A stretch of 64,000 bases of DNA, taken from the NCBI RefSeq assembly GCF_001425165.1, contig NZ_LMDU01000018.1:124001-188000 (forward strand). The letters are read 5' to 3'. The stretch comes from Pelomonas sp. Root405 (GTDB lineage Bacteria; Pseudomonadota; Gammaproteobacteria; Burkholderiales; Burkholderiaceae_C). Position 1 is the first letter of the stretch, and each line of letters starts with the position of its first letter. Shown here in pieces: positions 35,211 to 43,685 of this stretch. The notes under the pieces are model-generated. The model saw only the letters and a list, made by a program, of their open reading frames with translations, did no database searches and was not told the DNA's origin. The translations under genes and the position numbers were made by a program.

Positions 35211-37544
35211 TCATGGCAACTCGGCAGTGAGGCGCGCGACCTTTTGCAAGCCATCGACCGCCTTGCCCTTGCGAGCCCGCTTGGACGCATGAGCGGCCAA
35301 AGACTGGTTCTTCAGCAGTTCCTCGCGCGGCTTGCCGCCACGACCGCTGCCGAGCACGCGGAGATGGGTCGTGAAGCAGGCAACGGAGGCCAGCGTGTCT
35401 TTCGCTTCCAGGTCCATCAACATCAACCCCTTGCCGCCCTTGGGCTGATGCTTGAGTTCGTCGAGAGAAAAGGTTAGCAAGCGCCCCTGCGCGCTCAACA
35501 CGCCGAGCTGGACCGCCACCACGGTCGCGGGTACCGCAGCCACCAAGGGCTGTTCGCCTTCATCAAGCGCCAGGAAGGTCTTGCCTGCCTTCTGCCGCCC
35601 GACGAGGTCGCCCACCTGCGCGATCAGGCCGTAACCGGTCGACCCAGCCATGACGAGGCGCTGCGACGCTGCCGCCGCCATGTAGTGCGCGATCTGTGAC
35701 CCGCTTTCGAGCTCGATCATCGTCGTGATGGGCTGGCCGTCGCCCCGCCCGCCGGGCAGTGTCGAGACAGGCACCGAGTACACGCGCCCATTGCTGGCGA
35801 TGACGACGAGCGGGTCGACGCTGCGGCAGCGGAAGGCACCCCGGAGTGCGTCTCCGGCCTTGAAGGTCTGGGCGGCGACATCGACCTCGTGACCTTTCAG
35901 CGCCCTCACCCAGCCCTTCTGGCTGACGATGACAGTGACCGGTTCATCGACGATTCTGACCTCCGCCGTGATGCGCTTCTCCGCCTGGATCAGCGTGCGG
36001 CGGTCGTCGCCGTATTGCTTGGCGTCGGCCTCGATCTCCTTGATGACCGTGCGGCGCAGCGCGGCGGCCGAGCCCAGGATGTCTTCGAGCTTGGCGCGCT
36101 CGTCCCGCAGCTTGGCCAGCTCCTGCTCGATCTTGATGGCTTCGAGCCGCGCGAGCTGGCGCAGGCGGATTTCGAGGATGTCCTCGGCCTGGCGGTCGCT
36201 GAGCTTGAAGTGCGCAATCAGCGCCGTCTTCGGCTCGTCGGACTCCCGAATGATGCGGATCACCTCGTCGATGTTCAGCAACACCAGCTGCCGGCCTTCG
36301 AGCACATGGATGCGGTCATTGACGTGCGCGAGGCGATGCTCGGTGCGCCGGCGCACCGTCACCTGGCGGAAGCCCACCCACTCGGCCAGCATTTCGCGCA
36401 GGCTCTTCTGTGTCGGACGGCCGTCGGCGCCGATCATGGTCAGGTTGACCGGTGCGCTGCTTTCCAAACTGGTGTGGGCCAGCAACGTGTTGATCAGGTC
36501 CTGCTGCTCGACGGTGCGGCTCTTGGGTTCAAAGACGATGCGCACGGCCGCGTCCTTGCTGGACTCGTCGCGCACGACGTCCAGCACCGCCAGCAGGCCG
36601 GCCTTGAGCTGCAACTGGTCGGCAGACAGCGTCTTCTTGCCCGCCTTGACCTTGGGGTTGGACAGCTCCTCGATCTCCTCCAGCACCTTCTGCGCGCTGG
36701 TGCCGTGGGGCAGTTCGGTGACGACGAGTTGCCACTGGCCGCGCGCCAGGTCCTCGATCTTCCAGCGCGCGCGCAGCTTGAGGCTGCCGCGACCCGACGC
36801 ATAGGCCGCGCGGATTTCCTCGGGCGCGCTGATCAACTGGCCGCCGCCAGGGAAGTCCGGCCCCGGGATCAGGTCGTAGAGCGCGTCGTCGCCGAGCTTG
36901 TCGTCCTTGAGCAGCGCCACGGCGGCCGCGGCCACCTCGCGCAGGTTGTGGCTCGGGATCTCGGTGGCCAGGCCGACCGCAATGCCGCTGGCGCCATTCA
37001 GCAGCACGAAGGGCAGGCGCGCCGGCAGCTCGACCGGCTCCTGCGTCGTGCCGTCGTAGTTGGGGCGGAAGTCGACCGTGCCTTCGTCGATCTCGTCCAT
37101 CACCAGGCGGGCGATGGGGGCGAGGCGCGCTTCGGTGTAGCGCATCGCCGCAGCGCCGTCACCGTCGCGGCTGCCGAAGTTGCCGTGGCCGTCGATCAAC
37201 GGATAGCGCAGCGAGAAGTCCTGCGCCATGCGCACCAGCGCGTCGTAGACCGACTGGTCGCCGTGCGGGTGAAAGCTGCCGAGCACATCGCCGACGACCT
37301 TGGCGCCCTTGACCGGCTTGGCGCCTGAGTTGCCGCTCCAGCCGAGGCCGAGGCGATGCATGGAATAGAGGATGCGGCGCTGCACCGGCTTCTGGCCGTC
37401 GGCATAGGACGGCAATGCGCGGCCCTTGACGACGCTGAGCGCGTATTCGAGGTAGGCCTGCTGTGCGTAGGCGGCCAGCGTCAGCGCGTTGGCGTCGTCG
37501 CCCTCGGTGGGCAAGTCGAAATCGATGGGGGTCTGGGAACTCAT
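35211..37544 (-). CDS. parC: DNA topoisomerase IV subunit A
   Basis: ParC cuts and rejoins DNA in the topoisomerase IV complex that unlinks daughter chromosomes. The 777-residue product has the 5Y-CAP region with catalytic Tyr in RYTEARLAPIA and the quinolone-region segment HPHGDQSVYDALVRMAQ. A coiled coil follows, then C-terminal beta-pinwheel blades (for example VTVIVSQKGWVRALKG and GYGLIAQVGDLVG). Its partner parE is 4 kb away on the same strand, separated by unrelated genes. The start at 37544 overlaps the lytic transglycosylase stop as ATGA. Confidence 0.97.
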   Translation of the reverse strand: MSSQTPIDFDLPTEGDDANALTLAAYAQQAYLEYALSVVKGRALPSYADGQKPVQRRILYSMHRLGLGWSGNSGAKPVKGAKVVGDVLGSFHPHGDQSVYDALVRMAQDFSLRYPLIDGHGNFGSRDGDGAAAMRYTEARLAPIARLVMDEIDEGTVDFRPNYDGTTQEPVELPARLPFVLLNGASGIAVGLATEIPSHNLREVAAAAVALLKDDKLGDDALYDLIPGPDFPGGGQLISAPEEIRAAYASGRGSLKLRARWKIEDLARGQWQLVVTELPHGTSAQKVLEEIEELSNPKVKAGKKTLSADQLQLKAGLLAVLDVVRDESSKDAAVRIVFEPKSRTVEQQDLINTLLAHTSLESSAPVNLTMIGADGRPTQKSLREMLAEWVGFRQVTVRRRTEHRLAHVNDRIHVLEGRQLVLLNIDEVIRIIRESDEPKTALIAHFKLSDRQAEDILEIRLRQLARLEAIKIEQELAKLRDERAKLEDILGSAAALRRTVIKEIEADAKQYGDDRRTLIQAEKRITAEVRIVDEPVTVIVSQKGWVRALKGHEVDVAAQTFKAGDALRGAFRCRSVDPLVVIASNGRVYSVPVSTLPGGRGDGQPITTMIELESGSQIAHYMAAAASQRLVMAGSTGYGLIAQVGDLVGRQKAGKTFLALDEGEQPLVAAVPATVVAVQLGVLSAQGRLLTFSLDELKHQPKGGKGLMLMDLEAKDTLASVACFTTHLRVLGSGRGGKPREELLKNQSLAAHASKRARKGKAVDGLQKVARLTAELP

Positions 37545-38194
37545 GGATGCAAGGTCAGGCGCTGCGCGCGGGCCGGCTGGCTCTGCTGCAGCAAGGCCCA
37601 GTACAGCTCAAGGACGAGCTGCACATGGGCCTGGGTTTCATCGATGTCGGGCAAGCGGTTGCCGGCGCGACGTACCGCGCCCTCGCCGGCATTCCAGGCG
37701 GCCAATGCCGTGTCGATGGGAAAGCGGCGCAACAAGTCGGCCAGCATGCGCGCGCCCGTGTGAATGTTGATGCGCGGCTCGATCAGCCGCGCAGCGTCGG
37801 CCGGCGTCGCGTAACGGGCCGCCGTCTCCGGCGTGATCTGCATCAGGCCCATGGCGCCCCGCGGCGATACGGCCGCCTTCTGGTAGCCCGACTCGACGGC
37901 GATGATGGCCTTGAGCAGTTCGGCGTCGACGCCATGCCGCGCGGCGGCCTCGCGCACCCAGGGCTGGACGGCTTTCACTTCCGGCGCAATATCCAGCCAG
38001 TTCAGCAAGGCCAGTCCGGCGTCGGTCTTGCCGGGCACGCGCTGCATGCCGACGCTGCCGAGCACCGGCTTGTAGCGCGCATCGAGCTGGCGCGGCGCGA
38101 AATGAGCCACACCGGCCGCGTCGACAAAGCCCCAAAGCTCGGCGTGCACGGGCAGCGCAAGACAGGCCAGCAACACCAAAAGCCAGGCCCTCAT
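37541..38194 (-). CDS. Lytic transglycosylase, SLT-domain
   Basis: This 217-residue exported murein lytic transglycosylase cleaves the glycan strand of peptidoglycan to form anhydro ends. It has a signal peptide (core AWLLVLLACLALPVHA). A short DUF4124-like region follows (ELWGFVDAAGVAHFAP). The SLT domain has the catalytic Glu in IIAVESGYQKAAVS, then GAMGLMQITPETAARYA, and the last motif ALAAWNAGEGAVRR. It overlaps parC (4 bases) and the GNAT gene (4 bases), so all three appear translationally coupled. Confidence 0.92.
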   Translation of the reverse strand: MRAWLLVLLACLALPVHAELWGFVDAAGVAHFAPRQLDARYKPVLGSVGMQRVPGKTDAGLALLNWLDIAPEVKAVQPWVREAAARHGVDAELLKAIIAVESGYQKAAVSPRGAMGLMQITPETAARYATPADAARLIEPRINIHTGARMLADLLRRFPIDTALAAWNAGEGAVRRAGNRLPDIDETQAHVQLVLELYWALLQQSQPARAQRLTLHP

Positions 38195-38715
38195 GCGGCC
38201 TCCAAGCCGAGCGCCACGCGCGCCTGGTATTCGCGATCCAGCAGCGACATGACGATCAGCGAGTCGTAGCCATCTGCGCCGTCGGTCGTCACGCGCACGC
38301 TCTCACGCAGCCGGCCCTCCTCGACGAAGCCTTCGCTGCGGTACAGCTCGAAAGCGCGCGTGTTCAACCCCTTCACGTCGAGCCAGAAGCGGTGAGATTT
38401 CAGCTGCGTGAAGGCCATCGCCTTGAGCTGCCGCACCGCCGCCCGCCCCAGGCCGCGGCCCTTGGCCTGCAGCACCAAGCGCTTCAACTCGACCGAGCCG
38501 TTCGGGTTGCGGCAGCCCTGCAGGATGACAAAGCCGATGCGCTCCAGTGCGTCGCCCTCCTCCAGGATGAAGTGGCGCGAGTCCGGAAAACGGATGGCGC
38601 CTTCGTGCTGCGTCCTTTCCCAGGGCGTGATGAAGGGCAGGTTGGCACCGTCGCGCTCGACCGAGACGACCCAGTCGAGGTCGGACAGCATGGTCGGGCG
38701 CAATCTGAGGCTCAT
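38191..38715 (-). CDS. GNAT-family N-acetyltransferase
   Basis: This 174-residue acetyl-CoA-dependent transferase has the GNAT core: SVELKRLVLQAKGRGLGRAA contains the Q/RxxGxG/A acetyl-CoA loop, and LDVKGLNTRAFELYRSEGFVEEG holds the C-terminal motif. Its substrate is unknown. The start is ATG 38715 (MSLRLRPTMLSDLDW), typical for the family; the longer frame runs into the palindromic repeat. It is the first gene of a coupled set with the transglycosylase and parC. Confidence 0.88.
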   Translation of the reverse strand: MSLRLRPTMLSDLDWVVSVERDGANLPFITPWERTQHEGAIRFPDSRHFILEEGDALERIGFVILQGCRNPNGSVELKRLVLQAKGRGLGRAAVRQLKAMAFTQLKSHRFWLDVKGLNTRAFELYRSEGFVEEGRLRESVRVTTDGADGYDSLIVMSLLDREYQARVALGLEAA

Positions 38716-38743
38716 AGGCCTTCCCGCCGGGCCGTCCCAAGGA

Positions 38744-38795
38744 ATGACCAACCCCCTCGGGGGGCAGTGAGCGGAGCGAGCGGGGGGGTTGTCAT
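38744..38795. repeat. Palindromic intergenic repeat, copy A
   Basis: A large imperfect inverted repeat begins ATGAC then AACCCCC and ends GGGGGTT then GTCAT. It contains a small CCCCC/GGGGG hairpin and a GAGCG-rich centre. A second copy with the same core lies at 56259-56300. The copies share about 34 of 38 core positions. It looks like a dispersed REP-type element between co-oriented genes. Confidence 0.75.
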
Positions 38796-39823
38796 GCAGT
38801 CTCAAATCCGCCAAGCACGGCAACGACATTGCGGCCGATGGCCTCGGTCGCATAACCGCCTTCCTGGATGAACAGCGTCGGCGCGCCGAAGGCGGCGATG
38901 CGCTGGCCCATGCGGCGGAACTCGGGCTCGTCGAGCTTGAAATGCGAGATCGGATCGCCGCCGTAGGTGTCGACGCCGAGGGACACGATCAGCAGGTCGG
39001 GCCGGTAGACCGTCAGCCGCGCCAGCGCCTGCTCCAGCGCAGCGAACCAGCCATCGTTCGCGACACCGACCGGCAACGGGAAGTTGGCGTTGAAGCCCGC
39101 GCCCTCACCTGCGCCCGTCTCGTCGGCATGGCCGAGGAAGAAGGGGAACTCGGTGCGCGGGTCGCCATGGACGCTGGCGTAGAACACGTCGGCGCGGTCA
39201 TAGAAGATGGCCTGGGTGCCGTTGCCATGGTGGTAGTCCACGTCCAGGATGGCGACGCGTGCGAGGCCCGCATCGCGCGCGGCCTGCGCGGCAACGGCGG
39301 CGTTGTTGATGAAGCAATAGCCGCCGAAGAAGTCCGCGCCGGCATGGTGGCCGGGCGGGCGGGTCAGCACATAGGCAGACCGCTGGCCGGCCAGCACCAG
39401 GTCCAGCGCCGTCAGCGAAGCCTGCGCGCCGGCATAGGCCGCGGTCCAGCTGCCCGATGTGAGCGGCGTGCCGCTGTCCATCGAATACAGGCCCATGCGC
39501 GCCGCGAAGCTCGCCGGTTCGACATCGCTGCGCAGCGAACGCACCGGCCACACGGCCGGGAAGGCGTCGCCTTCTCCTCCCAGAGCCAGCCACTCGGCAT
39601 GCGCGCCCTCGATGAACTTGAGATAGCGCGCCGCGTGCACCCGCGCGAGCGGCGCCAGGCCATGGTCGACCGGCACGAGCACGTCGCCCAGCCCGGCCGC
39701 CTGCAGGGCCTGCAGGATGTAGTCGGCCCGTGCCGGGATCTCGAACGCTGGCACCAGCCGGCCGCGGAAGAACTCGTGCGTGGCCGCGTGCTGCGCGTGC
39801 CCGGTGTTGTAGACCGTTCGCAT
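38792..39823 (-). CDS. Histone deacetylase-family protein, acetylpolyamine amidohydrolase-like
   Basis: This 343-residue zinc hydrolase removes acetyl groups from acetylated amines. The His-His dyad is in TRPPGHHAGADFFGGY. Zinc ligands lie in AILDVDYHHGNGTQ (Asp, His) and VSLGVDTYGGDP (Asp), with the catalytic Tyr region IQEGGYATEAIG. Length and layout match bacterial acetylpolyamine amidohydrolases such as the Mycoplana enzyme more than eukaryotic histone deacetylases, so acetylputrescine or acetylspermidine is the likely substrate. It stands between repeat copy A and the subtilase gene on the same strand. Confidence 0.88.
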   Translation of the reverse strand: MRTVYNTGHAQHAATHEFFRGRLVPAFEIPARADYILQALQAAGLGDVLVPVDHGLAPLARVHAARYLKFIEGAHAEWLALGGEGDAFPAVWPVRSLRSDVEPASFAARMGLYSMDSGTPLTSGSWTAAYAGAQASLTALDLVLAGQRSAYVLTRPPGHHAGADFFGGYCFINNAAVAAQAARDAGLARVAILDVDYHHGNGTQAIFYDRADVFYASVHGDPRTEFPFFLGHADETGAGEGAGFNANFPLPVGVANDGWFAALEQALARLTVYRPDLLIVSLGVDTYGGDPISHFKLDEPEFRRMGQRIAAFGAPTLFIQEGGYATEAIGRNVVAVLGGFETA

Positions 39824-39964
39824 CAGCCCTCCGTTCGACGTGGCAGCGCGCAGCCACGGCCGCCGGGCGGCGTCAGAGGCGAGGGGATCAGGGTGGGGGC
39901 GGTCATCACGGCGCGGGATTGTGCAACGCTTTGATGCCGCCCCGTCAGGGCGAAGGCCGCGGCC

Positions 39965-41530
39965 TCAGCTGCCGCAGCCCATCGTGGCGATGCGCTGGTG
40001 AGCGGCCTTGGCCTGCACGAGGCCGTTGCCGTAGTAGTCATCACGCCCTGCGGTCCCCAGGTCGAGGGTGCTCTTGTTCAGCGAGGCGCGGAGCTGAGCG
40101 GCGGTGCAGCCGGGGTTCAGGCTCCAGACCAGAGCCGCGACCGCGGACACATGGGGCGTGGCCATCGACGTGCCGCTGTAGGCCGCGTACAGGTCCGGCA
40201 GGCCGAAGACGCCGACCTCGGCCGACTGGCCGAGCTGGCCGAGCAGCGTCGCGCCATCGGCCTGCGTGGCGCCGACCGAGGGAATGGCCGTCACCGTCTC
40301 GCCGAGCGTGCCGACCAGGTCGCCCGCCGTGTTGTTGTAGACCACCGCCCCAGCGCCGCCGCTGGCCTGGCAGTTGCCGACTTTCTCCGCGAAGCTGATC
40401 GTGCCGCGCTGGATCAGGCAGACCTTGCCCGTCATGCTGCCGGCCGCGGCGGCCGTGCCGAGGCCGAAATCGGCCAGAGCGCCGGTCGCGGTGCTGCGCG
40501 GCGAGCCCTCCATGGACTGCTCGGCGTAGCCGCTGCCGGCCACGTCCAGCGACGCGCCGGTCTGGCTGAAGGCCGGCACCGTCGACATCACGGCCACGCC
40601 CGGCGCGGCCAGCTCGACGTCGGCGTTGAACTGCGAGAAGCCCGCCACGACCTTGTCCGAGTCGACGGCGGCAACCGAGACGACCTCGGGAAAGGCGGCG
40701 GGATAGGACAGCGTGTTGTCGCCATCGTTGCCGGCCGCAGCGATGAGCAGAACGCCCTGCTTGGCCAGGCGGGACACGACGCGGGCTTCGAGCCTGCTGC
40801 CCTCGGCCCCGCCGAGCGACATGCTGATGACGTTGGCGCCGTTGCGGGCGCAGCTCATCATGGCGCGGGCGATCTGCGGGTCGGTGGCGCTGCCGCTGGC
40901 GTCGAAGACCTTGGCGATGAAGAGGTTCAGCCGGCCCGACGGCGCCACGCCGACGACACCCACCGCATTGTTCAGTGCCGCGATGGTGCCGGCCACATGG
41001 GTGCCGTGGGAGTTCTCGTCGCTGTTCCAGGTGCCGGATTTGGTGAAGTTCTCGCCGGCCATCGGCACGCCCGCCAGGTCTTCGTGACCGGCGTCGATGC
41101 CCGAGTCGACGATGCACAGGCGGCGATTGCCGGCCTGGCTGTCGGGCAGCTTGTCGGCCTGCACCATGGCGATGCCATAGGGTGCCGCCTGGGCCTGGCT
41201 CCCGGCCACCCGGATGCTGCGGCTGCCGAGGACGCGGCGGCGCACGGGCGAGTCGACGAAATCGACCTTGCCGTTGCGGGCCAGGGCCTGGGCCGCAGCG
41301 CGCGGCATGGTGACGACCAGCGCGTCAACTTCGGACAGGTCGTGGTCGACGCGACCGCCGCCACGGTTCACCTCCGCGCGCACGCTGCCGCCGGCATTGG
41401 CCTTGTGGCCGACGATGACCTGGACCTCATCCTTGCCGGCTGCCAGCGACGGCAGGGCCAGCGTGCTCAAACCCAGGCACACGGCGAGGGCACGAGGGAG
41501 CAATCTTCGGGCGAATCTGTGCTGGCGCAT
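39965..41530 (-). CDS. Secreted S8 family serine peptidase (subtilase) with PA-type insertion
   Basis: This 521-residue exported protease begins with an Arg-rich signal peptide (core ALAVCLGLSTLALPSLA) and an I9-like propeptide region (VQVIVGHKANAGG to VDFVDSPVRR). The catalytic Asp is in CIVDSGIDAGHED, His in NSHGTHVAGTIAAL, and Ser in AYSGTSMATPHVSAVAAL. Between His and Ser is a protease-associated-like insertion with VCLIQRGTISFAEKV and GAVVYNNTAGD. Several Cys residues suggest disulfides. Likely a digestive or processing protease outside the cell. It has no obvious operon partner. Confidence 0.93.
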   Translation of the reverse strand: MRQHRFARRLLPRALAVCLGLSTLALPSLAAGKDEVQVIVGHKANAGGSVRAEVNRGGGRVDHDLSEVDALVVTMPRAAAQALARNGKVDFVDSPVRRRVLGSRSIRVAGSQAQAAPYGIAMVQADKLPDSQAGNRRLCIVDSGIDAGHEDLAGVPMAGENFTKSGTWNSDENSHGTHVAGTIAALNNAVGVVGVAPSGRLNLFIAKVFDASGSATDPQIARAMMSCARNGANVISMSLGGAEGSRLEARVVSRLAKQGVLLIAAAGNDGDNTLSYPAAFPEVVSVAAVDSDKVVAGFSQFNADVELAAPGVAVMSTVPAFSQTGASLDVAGSGYAEQSMEGSPRSTATGALADFGLGTAAAAGSMTGKVCLIQRGTISFAEKVGNCQASGGAGAVVYNNTAGDLVGTLGETVTAIPSVGATQADGATLLGQLGQSAEVGVFGLPDLYAAYSGTSMATPHVSAVAALVWSLNPGCTAAQLRASLNKSTLDLGTAGRDDYYGNGLVQAKAAHQRIATMGCGS

Positions 41531-41636
41531 GGCAGCTCCATGGAATTGAAGCCACCCATTTTTCGCCTCGCGCCGCCCGCGTCAACGGGGGCGGGCCCTG
41601 TCCCTCGTATCGGGGGCAGCCCGCTTCACACAGGCG

Positions 41637-43619
41637 TCAGACGTCCACCTCGACGGCGTCGCCATGCAGCTCCATCAGCTCGCGCCGCGACGCCGCCTCG
41701 CCCTTGCCCATCAGCTTGTTGAAGGCCTCCACCGTGGCACCGAAGTCGAGCTGGCCGTAGTCGACCCGCGACAGCCGCCGCGTCTCGGGGTTCAGCGTCG
41801 TGTCCCACAGCTGCTCGGCATTCATCTCGCCCAGGCCCTTGAAGCGGCTGATGCTCCATGAGCCTTCACGCGCGCCTTCCTTGCGCAGCTTGTCCAGCGT
41901 GGCGGTCAGCTCGCCCTCGTCCAGCGCATACAGCTTGGCGGCCGGCTTCTTGCCGCGGGCCGGCGCGTCCACGCGGTACAGCGGCGGGCGGGCGATGAAG
42001 ACGTGGCCGGTCTCGACCAGCTTGGGGAAATGGCGGAAGAACAGCGTCAGCAGCAGCACCTGGATGTGCGAGCCGTCGACATCGGCGTCCGACAGGATGC
42101 AGACCTTGCCGTAGCGCAGGCCGCTCAGGTCGGGCGAGTCGTTGGGCCCGTGCGGGTCCACGCCGAGGGCCACCGAGATGTCGTGGATCTCGTTGTTCTT
42201 GAACAGCAGATCGCGCTCGACTTCCCAGGAATTCAGCACCTTGCCACGCAGCGGCAGGATGGCCTGGGTTTCCTTGTCGCGGCCCATCTTGGCGCTGCCG
42301 CCGGCCGAGTCGCCTTCGACGAGAAAGACCTCGTTGTGCAGCAGGTCGCGGCTCTCGCAGTCGGTCAGCTTGCCTGGCAGCACGGCCACGCCGGAGCCCT
42401 TGCGCTTTTCAACTTTCTGGCTGGCGCGTTGCCGGGTTTGTGCCTGCTTGATGACCAGCTCGGCCAGCTTCTTGCCGTGGTCGACATGGTGATTCAGCCA
42501 CAGCTCCAGCGCCGGCTTCACATAGGCCGAGACCAGCCGCAGCGCGTCGCGCGAGTTCAGGCGCTCCTTGGTCTGGCCCTGGAACTGCGGGTCCAGCACC
42601 TTGGCAGACAGCACGAAGCTGGCGCGCGAGAACACGTCGTCGGGCATCAGCTTGACGCCCTTGGGCAGCAGCGAATGCATCTCGATGAAGCCCTTGACCG
42701 CGCCGAACAGGCCGTCCTTCAGGCCCGAGTCGTGCGTGCCGCCGGCGACCGTCGGGATCAGGTTCACATAACTCTCGCGCAGCGGTGCACCGTCTTCGGT
42801 GAAGGCCACGCACCAGCTGGCGCCCTCGCCTTCGGCAAAGTTCTCGCTCTCGCCGGCGGTGGCGAAGCCCTCGCCCTCGAACAGCGGGACCAGCGGGTCG
42901 CTCTGCAGCGACTGCGCCAGGTAGTCGCGCAGGCCGGCCTTGTAGAGCCAGGTCGTCGTCTCGCCGGTCTTCTCGATCTTGAGCGTGACGGTCACGCCCG
43001 GCATCAGCACGGCCTTGGAGCGCAGCAAATGCACCAGCTCGTGCTTGGGCAGTTCGGCGCTCTCGAAATACTTGGCTTCGGGCCAGACACGCACCGTCGT
43101 GCCCTGCTTGCGGTCGCCACTGGCGGCCGGGCGGGTGACGACCTGCTGCACGACATCGCCGTGCTCGAAGGCGATGCCGGCCACCTGCTTGTCGCGCCAG
43201 ACGGCCACTTCCAGCCGCTTGGCCAAAGCATTGGTCACCGACACGCCCACCCCGTGCAGGCCGCCCGAAAAGCTGTAGGCGCCGCCCGAGCCCTTGTCGA
43301 ACTTGCCGCCGGCATGCAGGCGGGTGAAGACGATCTCGACGACCGGCACGCCTTCCTCGGGGTGCAAGCCGAAGGGAATGCCGCGGCCATCGTCGGCGAC
43401 GGACACCGAGCCGTCGACATGCAGGGTGACGTCGATGCGCTTGCCGAAACCGCCCAGCGCCTCGTCGGCGGCGTTGTCGATGACCTCCTGGATGCAGTGC
43501 AGCGGGTTCTCGGTGCGGGTGTACATGCCCGGCCGCTGTTTGACGGGCTCAAGGCCCTTCAACACGCGGATGGAAGCTTCACCGTAAGAGGCGGGAGAGG
43601 AAGGCGGACGGCTCGACAT
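41637..43619 (-). CDS. parE: DNA topoisomerase IV subunit B
   Basis: ParE is the ATPase subunit that partners ParC. The 660-residue product has a GHKL ATP site with EVIDNAADEALGG, VADDGRGIPFG and GGLHGVGVSVTNAL, and the conserved Lys of the transducer domain. The TOPRIM domain has VEGDSAGGSAKMGRD and LSDADVDGSHIQ, and the C-terminus has RFKGLGEMNAEQLW. The start ATG at 43619 is preceded nine bases earlier by TAGAAT, again without a clear ribosome binding site. It is divergent from the amidohydrolase gene. Confidence 0.97.
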   Translation of the reverse strand: MSSRPPSSPASYGEASIRVLKGLEPVKQRPGMYTRTENPLHCIQEVIDNAADEALGGFGKRIDVTLHVDGSVSVADDGRGIPFGLHPEEGVPVVEIVFTRLHAGGKFDKGSGGAYSFSGGLHGVGVSVTNALAKRLEVAVWRDKQVAGIAFEHGDVVQQVVTRPAASGDRKQGTTVRVWPEAKYFESAELPKHELVHLLRSKAVLMPGVTVTLKIEKTGETTTWLYKAGLRDYLAQSLQSDPLVPLFEGEGFATAGESENFAEGEGASWCVAFTEDGAPLRESYVNLIPTVAGGTHDSGLKDGLFGAVKGFIEMHSLLPKGVKLMPDDVFSRASFVLSAKVLDPQFQGQTKERLNSRDALRLVSAYVKPALELWLNHHVDHGKKLAELVIKQAQTRQRASQKVEKRKGSGVAVLPGKLTDCESRDLLHNEVFLVEGDSAGGSAKMGRDKETQAILPLRGKVLNSWEVERDLLFKNNEIHDISVALGVDPHGPNDSPDLSGLRYGKVCILSDADVDGSHIQVLLLTLFFRHFPKLVETGHVFIARPPLYRVDAPARGKKPAAKLYALDEGELTATLDKLRKEGAREGSWSISRFKGLGEMNAEQLWDTTLNPETRRLSRVDYGQLDFGATVEAFNKLMGKGEAASRRELMELHGDAVEVDV

Positions 43620-43685
43620 AGGGGCGCGATTCTATGAAGGCGCTCCGGCTAGGATTCGCGGCCCCCGAAGTTCGCCTGATCCCGC

